Shown here piece after piece: positions 1 to 5,187 of a stretch of 5,187 nucleotides of DNA. The number at the start of each line of letters is the position of its first letter. The stretch's first letter is position 1. The position numbers and the translations under genes were made by a program. This DNA is from Eubacterium sp. CAG:248 (GTDB taxonomy: Bacteria; Bacillota; Clostridia; Lachnospirales; Lachnospiraceae), in NCBI GenBank assembly GCA_000436475.1, contig FR886220.1, positions 1 through 5,187 on the forward strand, read 5' to 3'. The notes under the pieces are model-generated. The model made no database searches and was not told where the DNA came from. It worked only from the letters and a program-made list of their open reading frames with translations.

Positions 1-33
1 AGTTCGCCAACCGAATGTGTGTTAAACAACAAC

Positions 34-2022
34 TTAATACTTCATATAATCCTTTATAACATTATGGTCCTTAAGAACTTTTTCTATAACTGTTCCCTTA
101 ATCTTTCTAAGAAGTGGTTTTTTGATGTTATCAAGTACACCTGGAAGCTCTATTTCAAGTGGTGATTTGCCATCCATAAGCTTAACTGATGCATCAAGAA
201 GATCTCTTACATCATATACACTTCCCCACACCTCAGGAACACCTCTGTCAACACCAAGAAGACCATATACAGCCTCCATAGCTGTTCTGACTGAATACTC
301 TGTTGTGAATATAGTATCTCTTGGTGTTTCAGCAAACTGTCCAAGGAAGGCAAAGTTGACACAGCCATCAGGAATAACATCTGGTCTGTCGCCCTTTCTT
401 CTTGGCATAAAGAATGCTGTTATATATGGCATCATAGTAGGAGTTGTATTACAGCTATTCTTTGCCAGCTCATCTATCTTTTCTACTGGAATACCAAGAT
501 GATATAACCACTCTGCTGTTATTTCTTCACCTGTACATTCCTTCATAGGCTTCTTTATATAATCACCCGGTACATCGGTGAATAAGCTGTATACCCATAC
601 GCATACTTCATCATTCTTCTGTTCCTTAAACTGTCCCTGTCTGTTTATAGTCCAGCTAAGAAGCCAGCTTGAATCCTTACAGCTTACTATACCTCCTGTA
701 ACAACATTACCTGTTCTTGGATCTCTTTTACAGATTTTCTTAATCTGGTCAATAATCTGTTCATTGCTCGTTGTAACTGTGGCTGATTCCCAGTTAGATT
801 TAGCTACATCACCACAGAATTTCTCCGGATGTCCGAATTGTGGATCCTGTCTTGCGATATTCTTCCAAAGACTCCAGCAGCCACTTGTTCTTACCTCTGC
901 ATCACCAACAGGTGCATGTGTATGATCTCCATATATAGTACTTTCAGTACAGCTTCCGTTTGTCACAAAAACAAGATCATTCTCTGTAAGGTCAATAGTC
1001 TCCTGTTTACCCTTAACGCTGCATTCTATCCTCTTTGCAAGCTTCTTATTATCCTTGAATTCAAATACTACGTTTTCAACTCTTGTATTGAACTTAAACT
1101 TAACGCCTGCTGCTTCGAGATACTTCTGCATAGGAAGTATAAGTGATTCATACTGATTATACTTTGTAAACTTAAGAGCTGAGAAATCAGGAAGTCCACC
1201 TATATGATGAATAAATCTTTGTATATAAAGCTTCATCTCAAGTGCACTATGCCAGTTTTCAAATGCGAACATTGTTCTCCAATAAAGCCAGAAATCAGAA
1301 TCAAATACCTCTTCATCAAAGAAATCTTCAATCTTTTTATCATAAAGATCCTCGTCCTTTGTAAAGAACAGCTTCATAATCTCCATACAGCCCTTCTGGC
1401 TTAGATTAAACTTTCCATCTGTATGTGCATCCTCACCCTGGTTAACTGTTGCCCTGCATAAAGAATAGTTTGGATCGTGCTTATTCAACCAGTAATATTC
1501 ATCAAGTACAGAGGCACCCGGCTTTTCAAGTGATGGTATACTTCTAAACAGATCCCACAGGCATTCAAAGTGATTCTCCATCTCTCTTCCGCCTCTCATA
1601 ACATATCCTCTTGTAGGATCATTTATACCATCACAGGCACCACCAGCTATATCCATAGCCTCTAATATATGGATATGACTTCCCTTCATCTGTCCATCTC
1701 TTACAAGAAAACAGGCTGCTGCTAAAGAGGCAAGTCCGCTGCCGACGATGTAAGCTGATTTATCATCAACGCCCTCTGGTTTCTCTGGTCTTGCAAATGC
1801 TTCATAATTACCATTAGAATAATATATTCCTTTACTATTCTTTTCATACTTTCCACGTTCAGTATTTCTGTATTCCTCACGTTCATTTTCCTGTATTTCT
1901 CTTATCTTCTTTTTCTCTGTATTATTCTTAGTTTTAGCATTAACTGCTGCAACACCTGCTCCTAATGCAAGTAGTGAGGCACCCACCTTTAAAGTTTTAC
2001 TTCCAATTGATTTTTTACTCAT
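34..2022 (-). CDS. ohyA: Oleate hydratase (MCRA family, FAD-dependent) with an N-terminal membrane-anchor-like extension
   Basis: Hydrates the cis-9 double bond of free oleate or linoleate to the 10-hydroxy acid, a known bacterial detoxification of unsaturated fatty acids. The 662-residue protein has the family's Rossmann FAD site (GSGLAS at 94-99, acidic strand end E121) and RGGREMEN at 143-150. E147 and Y266 align, at a constant offset of 65, with E82 and Y201, the catalytic pair of S. aureus OhyA. FTTEYSVRTAMEAVYGLL near 572-589 and a basic, helical C-terminus are also typical; in OhyA that tail contacts the membrane. The usual family start (YYSNGNYEAFARP) appears only at residues 67-79. 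Before it lie a basic stretch (1-12), a hydrophobic Gly/Ala/Leu segment (13-29) and a charged linker (30-64). Start 2022 is chosen because AAGGAG sits 6 nt upstream; the ATG at 2049 has no ribosome binding site. It is the last gene of the co-directional set. Identity is very secure; localisation is inferred. Confidence 0.97.
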   Translation of the reverse strand: MSKKSIGSKTLKVGASLLALGAGVAAVNAKTKNNTEKKKIREIQENEREEYRNTERGKYEKNSKGIYYSNGNYEAFARPEKPEGVDDKSAYIVGSGLASLAAACFLVRDGQMKGSHIHILEAMDIAGGACDGINDPTRGYVMRGGREMENHFECLWDLFRSIPSLEKPGASVLDEYYWLNKHDPNYSLCRATVNQGEDAHTDGKFNLSQKGCMEIMKLFFTKDEDLYDKKIEDFFDEEVFDSDFWLYWRTMFAFENWHSALEMKLYIQRFIHHIGGLPDFSALKFTKYNQYESLILPMQKYLEAAGVKFKFNTRVENVVFEFKDNKKLAKRIECSVKGKQETIDLTENDLVFVTNGSCTESTIYGDHTHAPVGDAEVRTSGCWSLWKNIARQDPQFGHPEKFCGDVAKSNWESATVTTSNEQIIDQIKKICKRDPRTGNVVTGGIVSCKDSSWLLSWTINRQGQFKEQKNDEVCVWVYSLFTDVPGDYIKKPMKECTGEEITAEWLYHLGIPVEKIDELAKNSCNTTPTMMPYITAFFMPRRKGDRPDVIPDGCVNFAFLGQFAETPRDTIFTTEYSVRTAMEAVYGLLGVDRGVPEVWGSVYDVRDLLDASVKLMDGKSPLEIELPGVLDNIKKPLLRKIKGTVIEKVLKDHNVIKDYMKY

Positions 2023-2028
2023 ATGAAT

Positions 2029-2034
2029 CTCCTT
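2029..2034 (-). promoter_or_regulatory. Ribosome binding site deciding the oleate hydratase start
   Basis: AAGGAG, 6 nt before the ATG at 2022 on the minus strand. It favours that start over the in-frame ATG at 2049, which would add nine residues (MYCRRKEIH) and has no purine-rich site upstream. Confidence 0.85.
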
Positions 2035-2063
2035 TCTTCTGCAATACATTTATAGTTAATAAA

Positions 2064-2080
2064 CCTCATAGTCGATGAGG
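2064..2080 (-). terminator. Small hairpin between the radical SAM and oleate hydratase genes (weak terminator or processing site)
   Basis: On the minus strand CCTCAT and ATGAGG form a 6-bp stem around a 5-nt loop (CGACT), followed by TTTATT. It lies in the 75-nt gap between the radical SAM stop and the oleate hydratase start. The stem is short and the U-run is interrupted, so full termination is doubtful. Partial attenuation, an RNA processing or stability element, or chance are all possible. A TATAAA-like hexamer follows at about 2052-2057, but no good -35 partner was found. Confidence 0.35.
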
Positions 2081-2097
2081 AATTATTATCCATATCA

Positions 2098-3495
2098 TTA
2101 ATGTTTCTCATAATTCTCATAGCTTCTTTTTATCTTAGGAGTCTCGCTCCATATCTTATCAGCATATGGTTTCCAGTTATTGGCATATGGAACACATTTG
2201 CTGCAAAGATGCTCTGCTGATTCTGGTGACTCTAAATCTGTTGACTTAGCACCAGTTTCCTTTACCATCCGCTGTAGAATCTCAGGATTCTCAAGCATTG
2301 GACAAGGTCTTAAATGATTCTTATTAAATGGCTGATTTCTTCTATATGCCATAAATAATGGCTGATGTAGTATTTCAAGCAATGTATTGGTTCTTATGTT
2401 AGCTCCTGAATAGTGTATGAATACGCAAGGTTCAGCATCACCATTAGCATTGATATGGAAGTAGTTTCTTCCTCCTGCTATACATCCACCGACAAACTCT
2501 CCATCATTCTGAAAATCAAATGTAAAAAGTCCCTGACCTGTTGTAAGACTTCTTATCTGTCTTATGCGGTCCTTCATATATATTCTTTGTTCAGGTGTTG
2601 GTAACAATTCAACAGATGCAGCATTTCCTACTGGCATATAATGGAAATACATGGCATATCTGCAGCCTTTATCAACCATAAGCCTGATAAATTCATCACT
2701 TGTAACTGTTTCTGTATTCTTTGATGTGTAGCATATCGAAGTTCCAAATACAAGGCCATTCTTCTTTAAAAGGTCCATGGCATTCATAACCTTTCCATAT
2801 ACGCCATCACCTCTTCTTAAATCATTAACGGCTTCAAAGCCTTCAAGACTTATTGCAAGATATAGATTTCCAACCCTTTTCATCTCCTGACAGAATTCCT
2901 CATCAACAAGTGTTCCATTAGTAAATGAAAGAAATGCACAATCATTATGCTTTTCACAAAGCTTTATAATATCGCTCTTTCTTACAAGCGGTTCCCCACC
3001 TGTAAACATATAAAGGTATGTTCCAAGCTCCTTGCCCTGTGTCACAACACTATCCATTTCTTCATATGTAAGGTTTAACCGGTTGCCATATTCTGCAGCC
3101 CAGCAGCCCGTACAATGAAGATTACAGGCACTTGTCGGATCCATAAGAATAAGCCATGGAACATTACAATCGTATTTTTCTCTCATTTTTCTAATTGTCT
3201 TTGTTCCATTAAGAAATGCTTCAAAGCCAAGATTTAGAACTATCGTCTTTAACACACCTGGATCAATTTCATCTAATGCCTTGTTAATATACTTATTAAT
3301 TGCACTATCCTTGTCTTCTATCTTTTTTCTTATATTATTAAAATCAACATCTAGTTTTTCACCATCCATATATTTTTCTATAAAATCAACAAGCTTTAAT
3401 ATCTCTTTTTCTCTGTCCTTATCAAGATTTTTTAATACAACATCTGTTACCTTGCTGACTGCAATTCTTCCTGCTTTATGTGTTATTGTACCCAT
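2098..3495 (-). CDS. Radical SAM protein with SPASM/twitch-like C-terminal cysteines, substrate unknown
   Basis: A 465-residue radical SAM enzyme, which would cleave S-adenosylmethionine at a [4Fe-4S] cluster. An N-terminal, mostly helical region of about 110 residues precedes the core. The cluster motif CNLHCTGC has cysteines 124, 128 and 131 and follows DPTSA; the SAM-contact motif GGEPL is at 166-170. The C-terminal part has GCIAGGRNYFHINANGDAEPC at about 337-357 (C338, C357), then C398, C431 and C434, resembling a SPASM or twitch auxiliary cluster. The layout matches a radical SAM family common in Clostridia whose substrate I cannot name. Start 3495 is preferred because GGTGAT sits 4 nt upstream; the ATG at 3507 follows AGGA with almost no spacing and would add four residues. 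It starts 49 nt after the DUF308 gene, so the two are probably co-transcribed, and ends 75 nt before oleate hydratase. The fold assignment is secure; the reaction is not. Confidence 0.93.
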   Translation of the reverse strand: MGTITHKAGRIAVSKVTDVVLKNLDKDREKEILKLVDFIEKYMDGEKLDVDFNNIRKKIEDKDSAINKYINKALDEIDPGVLKTIVLNLGFEAFLNGTKTIRKMREKYDCNVPWLILMDPTSACNLHCTGCWAAEYGNRLNLTYEEMDSVVTQGKELGTYLYMFTGGEPLVRKSDIIKLCEKHNDCAFLSFTNGTLVDEEFCQEMKRVGNLYLAISLEGFEAVNDLRRGDGVYGKVMNAMDLLKKNGLVFGTSICYTSKNTETVTSDEFIRLMVDKGCRYAMYFHYMPVGNAASVELLPTPEQRIYMKDRIRQIRSLTTGQGLFTFDFQNDGEFVGGCIAGGRNYFHINANGDAEPCVFIHYSGANIRTNTLLEILHQPLFMAYRRNQPFNKNHLRPCPMLENPEILQRMVKETGAKSTDLESPESAEHLCSKCVPYANNWKPYADKIWSETPKIKRSYENYEKH

Positions 3496-3544
3496 ATATA
3501 TCACCATTCCTGTTTTATCTTAAATAATTATATAAAGTTTTACG

Positions 3545-4093
3545 TTATCCACGCAGCTTTCTGTCCGTCTTAACTGTATTTACCACTATTATAAGATTCA
3601 ATACTCCGTCAAGACACAGATTCAGTCCAATAAGTCTTATCATAACCTTTGTTGTTTCACCTGGCATAAGTATAAGCATGATTCCAACTGCCGCAACCAT
3701 AATTGCCATAACTAACATCAACCACCAGCTGCTTATTCCAAATCTTTTCGAATCAAGTGATGTCTGTATCTTAAGTGTGGCATCTATCAGCATCACAATT
3801 CCTATACACGTTGAAAGTATCTGTACAATGCTTGAGGTTTTACATATAAATACTATGCCTACTATTGCGGCAACTATGCCAAGTGCCAGATCGAACTGAA
3901 ATGCAAGCTGATATACATCCTTTGCGAAGTAGCCTATTATCTTTACAACTCCATATATTATGAGATATATACCAAATATTATGCATACTGCATTTAATGC
4001 AATTCCAGGTATCGCCAGCAGCACAAGTCCTACAATAATAAGACAGGCTGTAAGCACACTGTACATATTCTTTATTCCCTTTATGTCATTCAT
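3545..4093 (-). CDS. DUF308/HdeD-like six-segment membrane protein
   Basis: A 182-residue, very hydrophobic integral membrane protein. Segments lie at about 11-32, 33-54, 68-86, 88-106, 122-145 and 151-172, arranged as three helical pairs. Length and pattern match the DUF308 family, which includes E. coli HdeD, linked to acid resistance; most members have no known biochemical role. No catalytic motif or large soluble domain is visible. The C-terminus is short and basic (KTDRKLRG). Start 4093 is chosen because AAGGAGG ends 7 nt upstream; the ATG at 4099 is only 1 nt from that site and would add two residues. It follows the TetR gene across a 160-nt gap containing a strong inverted repeat, and lies 49 nt before the radical SAM gene. 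A role in sensing or resisting membrane or acid stress is an inference from family and context. Confidence 0.85.
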   Translation of the reverse strand: MNDIKGIKNMYSVLTACLIIVGLVLLAIPGIALNAVCIIFGIYLIIYGVVKIIGYFAKDVYQLAFQFDLALGIVAAIVGIVFICKTSSIVQILSTCIGIVMLIDATLKIQTSLDSKRFGISSWWLMLVMAIMVAAVGIMLILMPGETTKVMIRLIGLNLCLDGVLNLIIVVNTVKTDRKLRG

Positions 4094-4114
4094 AAGCATC
4101 CCTCCTTATTGCTT
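4094..4114 (-). promoter_or_regulatory. Ribosome binding site of the DUF308 gene, inside a small inverted repeat
   Basis: The site AAGGAGG (4101-4107) lies in the 11-nt loop of a 5-bp inverted repeat, AAGCA (4110-4114) and TGCTT (4094-4098), directly before the chosen start. The stem is too short to block translation by itself. The site is a near-perfect Shine-Dalgarno and fixes the start at 4093. Confidence 0.6.
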
Positions 4115-4167
4115 CATCTGATATATAGACATTAATACTTTTCTGCTTTAATTAATATAGACGAAAC

Positions 4168-4200
4168 AAGGAGAATGTACATAATTCGTACATTCTCCTT
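4168..4200 (-). terminator. Perfect 13-bp inverted repeat between the TetR and DUF308 genes (terminator, or regulatory palindrome)
   Basis: AAGGAGAATGTAC (4168-4180) and GTACATTCTCCTT (4188-4200) are exact reverse complements around a 7-nt loop. On the minus strand the stem is followed by GTTTCGTC, so with the stem's own final TT there is a broken U-run, consistent with a moderate intrinsic terminator 54 nt after the TetR stop. The stem is only about 40% GC and the tail is imperfect. An operator or a leader hairpin for the downstream genes therefore remains possible. On the plus strand the stem is followed by AATCTG, so it is not a terminator in that direction. Confidence 0.6.
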
Positions 4201-4253
4201 AATCTGTCTGAATATTAAATTTTTATAAACCAATTGTTATTCAATACATTCCG

Positions 4254-4814
4254 TCAATCCGCTTTACCTGCCTTTGATATCATAACCGGAAGTGTTGCAT
4301 CTATTGAATCTGCTATCTTACCTATAAAATGCTTAAAATCAGCCTTCATTCCACTTTCTATCCACTTATATGTACTTCCGATTATGGCATAACTGTAAAA
4401 ATATGATATAAATTCAAGATCCTTGTCTGATATATTCTGTCCTTCACTTTTTCTTGCAATATATCCTCTTACAATCTCTGCTGTCAATCTTTCAAGATAA
4501 TTCGTTACAATATCCCTGTTCTTTGAATTGTATACATGTATCACAACATCCCTATACTGGACTAACAATGAAGCCGCCTTTATGTATTCCTCGTAAAATG
4601 AACCACCTTCGGCTACATCTCTTAGATTCTCCTCTATTGCCTGCGTAAATATACTGTTTAATACATCATATATATCCTTGTAATTATAATAAAAAGTATT
4701 TCTGTTAATTTCACAGTCATCACATATATCTTTAACTGTAACCTTATCAATTGATTTTGTCTTAAGCAGCTCTAAAAGACTATTCATTATAGCTTTCCTT
4801 GTAAACTTAGCCAT
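4254..4814 (-). CDS. TetR-family transcriptional regulator
   Basis: A 186-residue one-component regulator, normal length for TetR proteins. The N-terminal helix-turn-helix spans about 5-48: the first helix covers 6-20, then VTVKDICDDCE (25-35) and the recognition helix NRNTFYYNYKD (37-47), which carries the typical TFYYNYKD signature. The rest, about 50-180, is the helical ligand-binding and dimer domain, which varies too much for its ligand to be read from sequence. AAAGGAAG ends 8 nt before the start. Upstream are a plausible promoter and an inverted repeat over the expected transcription start, suggesting autorepression. It is first in the co-directional set with DUF308, radical SAM and oleate hydratase genes, so a fatty acid or membrane-stress ligand is an attractive guess. 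The hairpin after its stop may separate it from those genes. Confidence 0.93.
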   Translation of the reverse strand: MAKFTRKAIMNSLLELLKTKSIDKVTVKDICDDCEINRNTFYYNYKDIYDVLNSIFTQAIEENLRDVAEGGSFYEEYIKAASLLVQYRDVVIHVYNSKNRDIVTNYLERLTAEIVRGYIARKSEGQNISDKDLEFISYFYSYAIIGSTYKWIESGMKADFKHFIGKIADSIDATLPVMISKAGKAD

Positions 4815-4830
4815 GTATACAACTTCCTTT

Positions 4831-4849
4831 AACTATATACTTCATAGTT
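4831..4849 (-). promoter_or_regulatory. Candidate operator: inverted repeat over the TetR gene's transcription start
   Basis: AACTAT (4831-4836) and ATAGTT (4844-4849) form 6-bp arms around a 7-nt spacer, 19 bp in all, the size of many TetR-family operators. It begins 1 bp downstream of the proposed -10 and ends just before the ribosome binding site (4823-4830), where a bound repressor would block initiation. I saw no second copy upstream of the other genes. Confidence 0.45.
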
Positions 4850-4850
4850 T

Positions 4851-4879
4851 ATTCTACACTATCTTTTTACTACTTTCAC
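4851..4879 (-). promoter_or_regulatory. Candidate sigma-70-type promoter of the TetR gene
   Basis: On the minus strand, -35 GTGAAA (4874-4879, 4 of 6 consensus matches) and -10 TAGAAT (4851-4856, 5 of 6) are separated by exactly 17 nt. The predicted transcription start is near 4844, about 30 nt before the ATG. Upstream DNA is rich in A-tracts on this strand, which resembles an UP element. The call rests on sequence match and position only. Confidence 0.5.
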
Positions 4880-4918
4880 TATTTTTATCTTATTTTCACA
4901 TATTTTCATCATATTTTT
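4864..4918 (-). promoter_or_regulatory. Helically phased A-tracts at and upstream of the TetR promoter (probable curved DNA)
   Basis: Runs of 3 to 5 A on the minus strand are centred near 4866, 4875, 4884, 4894, 4904 and 4916, a spacing of about 9 to 11.5 bp, close to one helical turn. Such phasing is known to curve DNA and, when upstream of a promoter, to strengthen RNA polymerase binding. The sequence between tracts is a loosely repeated TGATRAAAATA-type unit. The region overlaps the end of the possible micro-ORF at 4909-5004. Confidence 0.5.
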
Positions 4919-5004
4919 ATCATAGCTTTCTTATAGCTTCTGTCATATAAGATAATCTGTATACCAATGTATACAAGCATAACTATCAGTATATATCCAA
5001 GCAT
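4909..5004 (-). CDS. Possible 31-residue single-pass membrane micro-protein
   Basis: A 31-codon open frame with a hydrophobic segment at residues 2-20 (LGYILIVMLVYIGIQIILY), then a short basic tail (DRSYKKAMIKI), the layout of a small bacterial membrane protein. It lies between the metallophosphoesterase stop and the TetR promoter. It is in the same frame as the metallophosphoesterase, with ten further sense codons between that gene's TAA and this ATG. No convincing ribosome binding site precedes the ATG (only a GTAGAG-like stretch), and I recognise no family. It could be a real micro-protein translated by coupling, a remnant, or a chance frame in AT-rich DNA. Confidence 0.3.
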   Translation of the reverse strand: MLGYILIVMLVYIGIQIILYDRSYKKAMIKI

Positions 5005-5034
5005 ATGCTCTACAGCTTTTATATTTTTTACTCT

Positions 5035-5187
5035 TTATATCACAACGATATCATCATATAAACAATAGAACATATCCTCTACTTTAGTATCCTCGTGAAA
5101 ATGTCCGAAATACCAGGCCGTAAAAGCTGTATTATCAGCAACTCTCTGCAGATACCGTCTTAACTCTACTTCATCATTAGATATTTC
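5035..5187 (-). CDS. Calcineurin-like metallophosphoesterase, C-terminal 50 residues only
   Basis: The gene runs off the right edge, so only its last 50 codons and TAA stop are seen. WYFGHFHEDT at fragment residues 25-34 holds the GHxH metal-binding motif (G28, H29, H31), the last metal-ligand motif of calcineurin-like phosphoesterases. The closing stretch (MFYCLYDDIVVI) is the usual final strand pair of small members of this family, so the stop looks natural. These enzymes hydrolyse phosphoesters with two metal ions; the substrate cannot be judged from this piece. It is co-directional with the TetR gene, 220 nt away. No clear terminator was found between them. Whether it belongs to the same functional set is unknown. 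Confidence 0.8.
   Translation of the reverse strand, partial: EISNDEVELRRYLQRVADNTAFTAWYFGHFHEDTKVEDMFYCLYDDIVVI

Noticed and set aside
1..33. TTCG-GTTGG-CGAA mini-stem after the oleate hydratase stop as a terminator
   Set aside because: The stem is only 4 bp and the window ends before any U-tract could be seen, so it cannot be supported.
122..1404. Several plus-strand open frames of 66 to 126 codons opposite oleate hydratase
   Set aside because: All lie antisense to a gene with an unmistakable conserved protein, lack family features, and are explained by its codon use.
2023..2049. Longer oleate hydratase start adding MYCRRKEIH
   Set aside because: No ribosome binding site precedes it, and it contains the strong AAGGAG site of the start at 2022.
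3496..3544. Search for a small precursor peptide that the radical SAM enzyme might modify
   Set aside because: The gaps on both sides of the gene hold no plausible peptide gene. The micro-ORF at 4909-5004 is distant and looks like a membrane segment, not a core peptide.
4133..4184. A 16-codon leader-like frame (MYILLVSSILIKAEKY) starting inside the 13-bp inverted repeat
   Set aside because: Its only Shine-Dalgarno-like sequence is 12 nt away within the stem. There is no run of regulatory codons, and short hydrophobic frames are common in AT-rich DNA.
2413..4648. Plus-strand open frames of 63 to 80 codons opposite the radical SAM, DUF308 and TetR genes
   Set aside because: They are antisense shadows of well-supported genes. 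The hydrophobic look of some follows from A-rich coding on the other strand.
4922..4939. Direct repeat ATAGCTT-N4-ATAGCTT on the plus strand
   Set aside because: Two 7-bp copies in AT-rich sequence, with no further unit or known function; probably chance.

Overview
The window is AT-rich and compact. Every convincing gene lies on the minus strand, with short intergenic gaps and strong AAGGAG-type ribosome binding sites. Codon use and protein similarity suggest a low-GC Firmicute, most likely a gut or rumen Lachnospiraceae-type Clostridium relative (Roseburia/Agathobacter/Butyrivibrio-like). That placement is inferred from protein character only; there is no rRNA or other marker here.

In transcription order (right to left) the window holds: the last 50 codons of a calcineurin-like metallophosphoesterase (5035-5187); a possible 31-residue membrane micro-protein (4909-5004); an AT-rich promoter region with helically phased A-tracts, a -35/-10 pair and an inverted repeat over the probable transcription start (4831-4918); a TetR-family regulator (4254-4814); a gap with a perfect 13-bp inverted repeat (4168-4200); a six-segment DUF308/HdeD-like membrane protein (3545-4093); a radical SAM enzyme with a cysteine-rich SPASM/twitch-like C-terminus (2098-3495); a short gap with a small hairpin; and a full-length oleate hydratase (34-2022). 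The last 33 bases hold no recognisable gene.

Oleate hydratase is the only gene whose reaction can be named: FAD-dependent addition of water to the cis-9 double bond of free unsaturated fatty acids, giving 10-hydroxy acids. Both catalytic residues known from Staphylococcus aureus OhyA are present. Unlike the S. aureus protein, it carries about 65 extra N-terminal residues: a basic stretch, a short hydrophobic segment and a highly charged linker. This suggests the enzyme is tethered to the membrane.

The working hypothesis is a fatty-acid (or membrane/acid stress) response module: a TetR-type ligand sensor, a small multi-pass membrane protein, a radical SAM enzyme of unknown substrate and a membrane-tethered fatty-acid hydratase, all co-directional. 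The short gap between the DUF308 and radical SAM genes supports co-transcription. The hairpins in the other two gaps could terminate, attenuate or separately regulate. The link between the radical SAM enzyme and fatty-acid hydration is the least explained and most interesting part.
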